Shown piece after piece: positions 58,344 to 64,000 of a DNA stretch of 64,000 nucleotides; position 1 is the first letter of the stretch, and every line of letters starts with the position of its first letter. Source of the DNA: Akkermansia sp. (lineage in GTDB: Bacteria > Verrucomicrobiota > Verrucomicrobiia > Verrucomicrobiales > Akkermansiaceae); NCBI RefSeq assembly GCF_020860705.1, contig NZ_JAJBTT010000009.1:1-64000 (forward strand), written 5' to 3'. The notes below the pieces were generated by a model. The model made no database searches. It saw nothing but the letters and a program-made list of their open reading frames with translations, and was not told where the DNA came from. The position numbers and the translations under genes are program-made.

Positions 58344-60215
58344 TTATTTGGCGGGACGCTTGCCGTACACCAGCGTACGCTTGCCATCCCAGGAAACAGC
58401 TTCAATCCTGGTGGACCCTTCCGGGTAGGGAACTGTGGTGGAGGAATTGTCCTTGGAATCCGTCCCCACCATGGTGATGCGGACCAGTTCCTTGTCGTTG
58501 TAGGTTTCAAAAACGGCGGCGTTTTTCCATACGTTATGGGAAATGATACGCCGGTTGCCCTGCTCCGTAATGCCCTGGTTGTAGGAGCCCCGGACGGGAA
58601 GGCGGTTCTTGTATGCCTCCACGCTGTTGACGGAGATGTAGTAAATAACAGGGCTTTCCGGCTTTTTGTATTTCTTGGCGTAGGAAACCAGGTTCTTGCA
58701 GTCGGACTCCGTAATGGTCATGCGGGCGCAGGTGTAGTCGTCCAATTCCTGGTCAATGGGCTTGAGCATTCCGGTCTTCTGGAAGAAGTCCGTCAGGTCC
58801 TGCTTGGAGACGTCGCAGGCGTTCTTCATGAATGCGAGCTGAAGCTCGCCGTCCTTCTTGCCCTTGGTGTCCATCTTGATGGCCTTGTTGAAAATGTCCG
58901 GATAAAAGTCGGGATTGCCCTTCCCGGCCACCTTGAAGTACAGCTCCAGCTGCCACAGGGGGGCCAGCTTGACAAAGTGGTCATGCACCATCGGGCGGTT
59001 ATCCCCGCCGGAGCGCTTGTCCGGTCCGGCCTGGATGAGCCAGTTTTCCCCCTTCATGATGCCGTTGTTCAGGTAGGCGTTGAAGCGGCCGCCGATCATG
59101 TTGCCGTCCCCTCCGTTGATGCGTTCATGTTCCAGGCGCATGCTGGAAGGATTCAGCATGTAGTTCACATAGGCGGAATAAATATTGTTGGTCACTTCCC
59201 CGGTGGACACCCATTTCATGGCGGGCCGCACCTGGTTCACGTGGCCGAATTCGTGGGCAATGCCCCAGGCGCTGCCGGGAATCTTGTCCGGATTGCCCAC
59301 TTCCCCCATCGTGCCGTTGTGGAAGGCGGCGCCCGTGCCGTCCGCATGCATGAAGCCATTCCATATTACACGGCCGAACATCCGGTTCTTGGGCAGCATC
59401 TTGTATTTGTACAGCCCCATGATCTGCTGTTCCATGCCGATGATCTTGTCATACAGGGCGATCAGTTCCTCCCCCTTGTCCGGGCAGAATTTTTTAAGTT
59501 CCTCCACCGGATATACCAGGTGGACGCGGCTGCCCACGATGTCCACGACTTCCGTGGGAGAATTTTCCAGCATCTTTTTCCAGTCGCTGTTCTTGCTCAC
59601 GCCGCCTACGAATACACCGTTTACCTTGCCCGAAGGAATGGAAAGGCGCACGTTGGGGGCTTTCTTGTAGTTGGGCGTGAAGTATTCAATATAGCCCAGC
59701 CCCTTGTTCTTCGCCTTGATGATGTTGATTCCTTCCTTGAGGGGGTAGGAACTGCGGCCTCCGTCGCGCCCGAAGTTGTGGATGACCAGGTTCAGCTTTT
59801 CCCCCTTGGGGTCTTCCATGATCACCAGCACATCCTCCCCTTCCTCAAAAAAGATGCCGGTGGGGTTTTCAAACTTGCTGTACTGACTGGTGCGCAGGCG
59901 GTCCGCCAGGTCCTTGACCGGTTCATACGGTTCCGCCGTGATGGCGCGCGCCTTGCGGTCATACTTCTTCTCCGCCATCTGCCGGGCGAGTCCGCGGACG
60001 AAGGGATCCTTGATTTTCGCGATGCGGTCGCGCGTGACGTTGGGCTTCAGCGCCAGCATGAATTCATTGGTGAAGACATTGGAATCCAGAGCCTTCAGCC
60101 CCGCTTCCGTAATCGGCGCGGGCTGGGACTCCTGGGCGGAAAGCATGCCGGTGCCCAGCATGCCGCAGAGAGCCAGTAAAAGAGCTCCCTTTTTCAAGAA
60201 TGGTAAGAAGATCAT
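58344..60215 (-). CDS. Secreted M60-like zinc metallopeptidase (putative mucin-degrading)
   Basis: 623 aa from ATG 60215 with a signal peptide (MIFLPFLKKGALLLALCG..., cleavage near SAQ-ES, residue ~27). The zinc-binding HEFGH is at residues 321-325, followed by GEVTNNIYSAYVNY, which provides the third ligand Glu as in the M60/enhancin-like gluzincins. The preceding beta region (GIFFEEGEDVLVIMEDP, YIEYFTPNYKKAP) matches the accessory domain usual before the M60 core. M60-like enzymes of mucosal bacteria cut O-glycosylated mucin, which fits a mucus-dwelling organism. ATG 60248 is an alternative start. Open reading continues far upstream, opposite htpG, but is a shadow. Confidence 0.92.
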   Translation of the reverse strand: MIFLPFLKKGALLLALCGMLGTGMLSAQESQPAPITEAGLKALDSNVFTNEFMLALKPNVTRDRIAKIKDPFVRGLARQMAEKKYDRKARAITAEPYEPVKDLADRLRTSQYSKFENPTGIFFEEGEDVLVIMEDPKGEKLNLVIHNFGRDGGRSSYPLKEGINIIKAKNKGLGYIEYFTPNYKKAPNVRLSIPSGKVNGVFVGGVSKNSDWKKMLENSPTEVVDIVGSRVHLVYPVEELKKFCPDKGEELIALYDKIIGMEQQIMGLYKYKMLPKNRMFGRVIWNGFMHADGTGAAFHNGTMGEVGNPDKIPGSAWGIAHEFGHVNQVRPAMKWVSTGEVTNNIYSAYVNYMLNPSSMRLEHERINGGDGNMIGGRFNAYLNNGIMKGENWLIQAGPDKRSGGDNRPMVHDHFVKLAPLWQLELYFKVAGKGNPDFYPDIFNKAIKMDTKGKKDGELQLAFMKNACDVSKQDLTDFFQKTGMLKPIDQELDDYTCARMTITESDCKNLVSYAKKYKKPESPVIYYISVNSVEAYKNRLPVRGSYNQGITEQGNRRIISHNVWKNAAVFETYNDKELVRITMVGTDSKDNSSTTVPYPEGSTRIEAVSWDGKRTLVYGKRPAK

Positions 60216-60389
60216 ATTTGTAAAATAATACTGATCAGTTTCCGGCATTGTTTCAAGGAAAATTGCCCGGGACGCCCCATGCCCGGGAAAAAGGCCTTTT
60301 GTGTGACATGCGAGGCCCCGCCCGTGCCGTAAAACTGTCCATCCTCTTGACGAGGGCCGTATAATGGCGACCGCAACACATTTTCCCAT

Positions 60390-62231
60390 ATGAATACAGA
60401 AACGCATCAATTTCAGGCGGAAGTCCGCCAACTGCTGGATATTGTCATCAACGCCCTTTACAGCGACCGTGAAATCTTTGTCCGGGAGCTCGTTTCCAAC
60501 GCCTCCGACGCCCTGGAAAAACTGCGCTTGAAACAGCTCACGACTCCCGGCATCTACCAGCCGGACACCCCCCTGGAAATCACCATCACCACGGACAAGG
60601 ACAACAAGACCATCACCATCGCGGATACCGGCATCGGGATGACGGAGGCGGACCTGGTGGAGAACCTGGGAACCATCGCCCATTCCGGCACCAAGAAGTT
60701 CATGGAAGCCCTCAAGCAGAAGCAGGAAGGCGGCGCAGACCTGATCGGCCAGTTCGGCGTGGGGTTCTACAGCTCTTTCATGGTGGCGGACCAGGTGGAA
60801 GTGTTTACCCATTCCTGGGAGCCGGAGGCGGCCTCCCTGCGCTGGACCTCCAACGGACGGGAAGGCTACAGCATTGAAACGCTGGACGAGCCGCTGGACC
60901 GCGGCACCCGCATCGTCATCCACCTGAAGGATGAATACGAGGAGTTTTCCCAGGAATACCGCGTGAAGGAGCTTCTGCGCCGCTATTCCAATTTTGTGGG
61001 CTTCCCGATCAACTTCAACGGGGAGCACATCAACACCGTCCAGGCCATCTGGTCCAAGTCCAAATCCGACGTCAAGCCGGAGGAATACGACGAGTTCTAC
61101 CAGTTCATTTCCCACACGGATGAGAAGCCCCTTTCCTACATGCATTTCAGCGCGGATGCGCCCATCATGCTGAATTCCCTGCTTTTCATCCCCAAGAGAA
61201 ATCCGGAGATGTTCGGCTTCGGCCGCGTGGACGCCAACGTGGCCCTGTACTGCAAGCGCGTGCTGATTGACGCCAAACCGGAAGGCCTGCTGCCGGAATG
61301 GCTGCGCTTCCTGAACGGCGTGGTGGACAGCGAGGACCTGCCCCTGAACATTTCCCGGGAAATGCTCCAGGACAACTCCCTGGTGCGCAAGATCAGCGAC
61401 ATTATTACCAAGCGCTTCATCAAGCACCTGGAAAAACTTTCCAGGGACGAGAAGGAAACCTACCAGGAATTTTACGGACAGTTCTCCCGCTACCTGAAGG
61501 AGGGCGTGGTCACCTCCTGGCCGAACAAGGAATCCCTGGGCAAGCTGCTCCGCTTTGAATCCACCTCCACGGCTCCGGGAGAAACGACCTCCTTTGAAGA
61601 ATACGTCACCCGCATGAAGGAAGGGCAGACAGCCATTTACGCGCTCACCGGCCCTTCCCGCTCCCATCTGGAAAACAGCCCGTACCTGGAAGCCTTCAAG
61701 GCCCGCGGTTATGAAGTGGCCTTCTTCACAGACCATGGAGACGAGTTCGTGCTGGATTCCCTGTCCAGCGTGGACGGCAAGCCCGTCACGATGATCGACC
61801 GCGCCGACGTGGAGCTTCCCGAGCTGGAGGAGGAGCAGAAAGACGCCCTGCCCCAGGAGGAAGCCACCGCCCTGGAGGAATGGCTGAAGGAACTGTACCC
61901 GGACAAATTCTCCAAGGTTACCCTGGGCAAGCGCCTGGTCAGCGGCGCCGCCGTGGCCCTGCAAAGCGGCAATGACATGGGACCGGAAATGAGGGCGTAC
62001 ATGAAGGCCATGGGGCAGGAAATCCCTAAAAGCCATCCCCAGCTGGAATTGAACCCCTCCAATCCGCTGGTGAAGAAGCTTTCCTCCCTGCGGACGGAAA
62101 ACCCGGAACTGGCGCAGATGGTCGCGGACCAGATTGCGAACACCGCTCTGCTCCGCGCCGGCATGCTGGACGATCCCGCCGTACTGGCCCAGTCCTCCCA
62201 GGCCCTGATGGAGCAGCTTCTGCTGAAGTAG
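60390..62231 (+). CDS. htpG: Molecular chaperone HtpG (Hsp90)
   Basis: 613 aa, the usual bacterial Hsp90 length. N-terminal GHKL ATPase: QLLDIVINALYSDREIFVRE, LVSNASDALEKLRL, IADTGIGMTEADLVENLGTI, IGQFGVGFYSSFMVAD. The middle domain has GRVDANVALYCKRVLI, GVVDSEDLPLNISREMLQ and the catalytic Arg region. The dimerisation domain is at the end. No CIRCE element was found upstream; a TATAAT lies at 60360-60365 without a good -35. It diverges from the M60-like gene. Confidence 0.97.
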   Translation: MNTETHQFQAEVRQLLDIVINALYSDREIFVRELVSNASDALEKLRLKQLTTPGIYQPDTPLEITITTDKDNKTITIADTGIGMTEADLVENLGTIAHSGTKKFMEALKQKQEGGADLIGQFGVGFYSSFMVADQVEVFTHSWEPEAASLRWTSNGREGYSIETLDEPLDRGTRIVIHLKDEYEEFSQEYRVKELLRRYSNFVGFPINFNGEHINTVQAIWSKSKSDVKPEEYDEFYQFISHTDEKPLSYMHFSADAPIMLNSLLFIPKRNPEMFGFGRVDANVALYCKRVLIDAKPEGLLPEWLRFLNGVVDSEDLPLNISREMLQDNSLVRKISDIITKRFIKHLEKLSRDEKETYQEFYGQFSRYLKEGVVTSWPNKESLGKLLRFESTSTAPGETTSFEEYVTRMKEGQTAIYALTGPSRSHLENSPYLEAFKARGYEVAFFTDHGDEFVLDSLSSVDGKPVTMIDRADVELPELEEEQKDALPQEEATALEEWLKELYPDKFSKVTLGKRLVSGAAVALQSGNDMGPEMRAYMKAMGQEIPKSHPQLELNPSNPLVKKLSSLRTENPELAQMVADQIANTALLRAGMLDDPAVLAQSSQALMEQLLLK

Positions 62232-62260
62232 GGCTCCGGCGAAAACGGCCTCTTTTTTAC

Positions 62261-62286
62261 AAGCCGCTCCCTGCCGGGGGCGGCTT
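62261..62286 (+). terminator. Hairpin after htpG
   Basis: AAGCCGCTCCC (62261-62271) pairs with GGGGGCGGCTT (62276-62286), one wobble, loop TGCC. The tail TCTCATTTT is only weakly T-rich, so termination may be partial and allow read-through to the channel gene 20 bases on. Confidence 0.6.
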
Positions 62287-62305
62287 TCTCATTTTACACC
62301 CCGTC

Positions 62306-63133
62306 ATGAACGCCTTCCACCACCTGCCCCGGCATTTCCTTTTTCTGAAACTGGCCTATGAAACGGGCATGTGCCTGCTGGCTTTGACCGCCGTTGCGCT
62401 GGCGGCCATTGACCTGACTTCCGAGACCGCGGAATGGGAAGTCACGACGGACAGGGTTATTTACTGGATATTCGTTCTGGACTACGCCGTCCGCTTTTCC
62501 TTCAGCCCGCGCAAATGGATCTTTGTGAAGGAACACGTCTGGGACCTGCTGGCCATCATTCCGTTTGACGTCCTGTTCCGGCTGTTCCGCTTCGCGCGGC
62601 TGGCCGATATTCTCCGTCTTGCCAGATACCTGAACCTGTTCTCCTATGCCATGAGGTTCGCCACGCTCATCAGAAGGTTTTTCAATACGAACGGTTTTAA
62701 ATACATCTGCATTGCCGCGCTGACCATCATCCTGCTGGGAGCCGTGGGCATTCATCTGGCAGAGGGGATGAGCGTGCCCAACGGCATCTGGTGGTCCTTC
62801 GTCACGGCCACCACCGTGGGCTATGGAGACACCTACCCGGTCACCACTCCAGGAAAATTCCTGGCTGTCTTCCTGATGCTCACGGGAATAGGCTTCGTAG
62901 GAACCCTCACCAGCACGATCACCTCCTTTTTCCTGCACGGTCACGACGGGGAACCCATGACCTACCGCGAAGAAGTGCTGGACGGCATCAAGAAGAAGCT
63001 GGACAGCCTGTCTTCCATGACGGATGAAGACATCGACGCCATGGCTACCCTGCTGAAAACGCTCCGGAACGTTTCACACGCAACTCCCTTCACAGAACAA
63101 AAAATCCCCGCAGGCAATCAAGGAGAAGATTGA
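62306..63133 (+). CDS. Voltage-gated-type potassium channel
   Basis: 275 aa with the six-span layout of the ion-transport family: S1 (GMCLLALTAVALAAIDL), S2 (IYWIFVLDYAVRFSFS), S3 (VWDLLAIIPFDVLF), an Arg-rich S4 (RLFRFARLADILRLARYLNL), S5 (YICIAALTIILLGAVGIHLA), a pore with selectivity filter TTVGYGDTYP near residue 170, and S6 (FLAVFLMLTGIGFVGTLTST). The cytoplasmic tail is short and helical. It conducts K+ by family knowledge. Gating and role unknown. It may be partly co-transcribed with htpG. Confidence 0.93.
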   Translation: MNAFHHLPRHFLFLKLAYETGMCLLALTAVALAAIDLTSETAEWEVTTDRVIYWIFVLDYAVRFSFSPRKWIFVKEHVWDLLAIIPFDVLFRLFRFARLADILRLARYLNLFSYAMRFATLIRRFFNTNGFKYICIAALTIILLGAVGIHLAEGMSVPNGIWWSFVTATTVGYGDTYPVTTPGKFLAVFLMLTGIGFVGTLTSTITSFFLHGHDGEPMTYREEVLDGIKKKLDSLSSMTDEDIDAMATLLKTLRNVSHATPFTEQKIPAGNQGED

Positions 63134-63329
63134 CAAAAACCCTCCGGGACATTCCACACGCCTTTTTAAACCAATCATTCTAACTTGAATCCAAAATCAG
63201 GCATGATATAAACGGATGATGGCAATCTGGTGAAAATCGTGCCGTGTTTCCAGCGCGGCATATCCAGCTGAATGCTGTAACGCCTGGGAAGACAGGCATT
63301 ACGCTAAAAAATAATGGAAGGATGAGATC

Positions 63330-64000
63330 ATGGAACAAGTAAAAATTCAAATGAATATGGCGGATAAATTGAAACGGCATGCAATCATACCTTTATTAGC
63401 AATGGGGGTTTTATGGGGCGGTTTGTCGTCTTATACGCAGGCGGATGAACTGGATGCACAACAAGTCGAACAAATGCTTAAAGTAAAAGTTATTGGAAAA
63501 TTGTCTCAAGCCGATAAAGAAGAGGCTTTAAAAGCGTTTAAAGAAAATGCAAACAACGCAAAATTTCCTAAAGAAATCATAGATCTTGTCACGATTAACA
63601 CGATATCAGATTATGAGTTGTACAAAAATTATCGTTTAATGTATTATAAAGACGGAATGTGCATAACACAGCTTAAAAAAAATAATAAGCTGACTAGTTT
63701 TCCAGCGATTAACCGCTATGATATTACATCTCAAGATATCGCTGAACCGTTGCCTCCATTATCAAATGGGATTAACACAGTCACGAAAAAACCATACTTC
63801 ACTATTCCTAAAACATTAGCCACCAACGTATCTGATAAAGAATATTTTAAAACGCTCTTAAAAGTGATGAATACAAATTTCGGCACCTTAATGCAAATGT
63901 ACACCTTAGATGAAAAGAAAGTCGCCAAAAACGGGTATGCCGGCAAAATGGCAGATAAGGCGGTTCTTTATTTTGGGGAAAATCCCATTCTAGAAGAAGG
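63330..64000 (+). CDS. AT-rich gene for a secreted protein, truncated by the window end
   Basis: Open from ATG 63330 to the last base (223 codons so far). GGAAGG 6 to 13 bases before the start is a good ribosome binding site. The N-terminus has a basic patch then a hydrophobic stretch (HAIIPLLAMGVLWGGLSSYT) ending near QADE, i.e. a signal peptide with a long n-region. The mature part is Lys/Asn/Tyr-rich and helical (QADKEEALKAFKENANNAKF, SDKEYFKTLLKVMNTNFGTL). Base and codon use (AAA, ATT, TTA) differ sharply from every other gene here, suggesting recent transfer. No family recognised. Confidence 0.8.
   Translation, partial: MEQVKIQMNMADKLKRHAIIPLLAMGVLWGGLSSYTQADELDAQQVEQMLKVKVIGKLSQADKEEALKAFKENANNAKFPKEIIDLVTINTISDYELYKNYRLMYYKDGMCITQLKKNNKLTSFPAINRYDITSQDIAEPLPPLSNGINTVTKKPYFTIPKTLATNVSDKEYFKTLLKVMNTNFGTLMQMYTLDEKKVAKNGYAGKMADKAVLYFGENPILEE

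Noticed and set aside
60337-60389. CIRCE element or consensus promoter before htpG
   Set aside because: No TTAGCACTC/GAGTGCTAA pair. TTGACG and TATAAT are only seven bases apart, which is wrong spacing for a promoter.

Overview
The window is a high-GC chromosomal segment of a Gram-negative gut-type bacterium. It most resembles Akkermansia (Verrucomicrobiota). This is inferred from an M60-like secreted metallopeptidase of the mucin-degrading type, a methylmalonyl-CoA mutase heterodimer, pyruvate phosphate dikinase, a class II (B12) ribonucleotide reductase, a four-helix-bundle 'suffix' protein, and many lipoproteins and secreted proteins of unknown function. No rRNA, IS element, prophage or CRISPR array is visible. 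Three cobalamin-dependent enzymes lie in the window (MetH, NrdJ, methylmalonyl-CoA mutase), yet no cobalamin riboswitch motif was recognised.

Layout. 1-6.7 kb: a gene tail, a ~940 bp non-coding leader, metH, a two-gene split ThrE-type exporter, tRNA-Gln and a YbjQ protein. 7.1-9.7 kb: homoserine dehydrogenase and aspartate kinase, which with the exporter form a threonine/methionine theme. 9.9-15.1 kb: mostly secreted or membrane proteins of unknown role. 15.4-19.1 kb: class II ribonucleotide reductase behind two candidate NrdR boxes. 19.2-23.3 kb: a Gp37/Gp68-type protein, then the tightly overlapping aroE-mutY-aat set and a four-helix-bundle gene framed by inverted TGGAC-rich repeats. 23.4-30.3 kb (minus): ppdK, pgi, a Sel1-repeat protein and an RlmI/K-like methyltransferase. 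30.3-32 kb: repeat-rich spacers around a small secreted-protein gene. 32-36.3 kb (minus): methylmalonyl-CoA mutase. 36.5-43.7 kb: a five-gene envelope operon. 43.7-48.3 kb: proC with an ABC permease, then an unknown protein, a Ser/Thr kinase and a uracil-DNA glycosylase-like protein. 48.6-56.8 kb: a tryptophanase-family lyase, an M15-like peptidase, a DUF4105 protein, pheT-pheS and an MFS carrier. 57.2-63.1 kb: a DUF417 protein, an M60-like peptidase, htpG and a potassium channel. 63.3 kb to the end: an AT-rich secreted-protein gene that runs off the window and looks foreign.

The most unusual features are not classical genes. First, at least eight intergenic copies of a hairpin element (core GGGAAYAAGGGGCTCCCGCC...) occur. 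Their stems change sequence but stay paired, and five copies sit just downstream of a gene in sense orientation. Second, a 104 bp partner repeat occurs twice next to these hairpins. Third, the operon at 36.5-43.7 kb couples a DUF4175-like coiled-coil membrane protein, an alpha/alpha-toroid protein and two adjacent secreted proteins built from a recurring ~45-residue beta motif around a LamG-like core. It is the best candidate here for an undescribed protein system.

Long antisense reading frames opposite metH, nrdJ, ppdK, pheT, htpG and the mutase genes are treated as GC-bias shadows and omitted.
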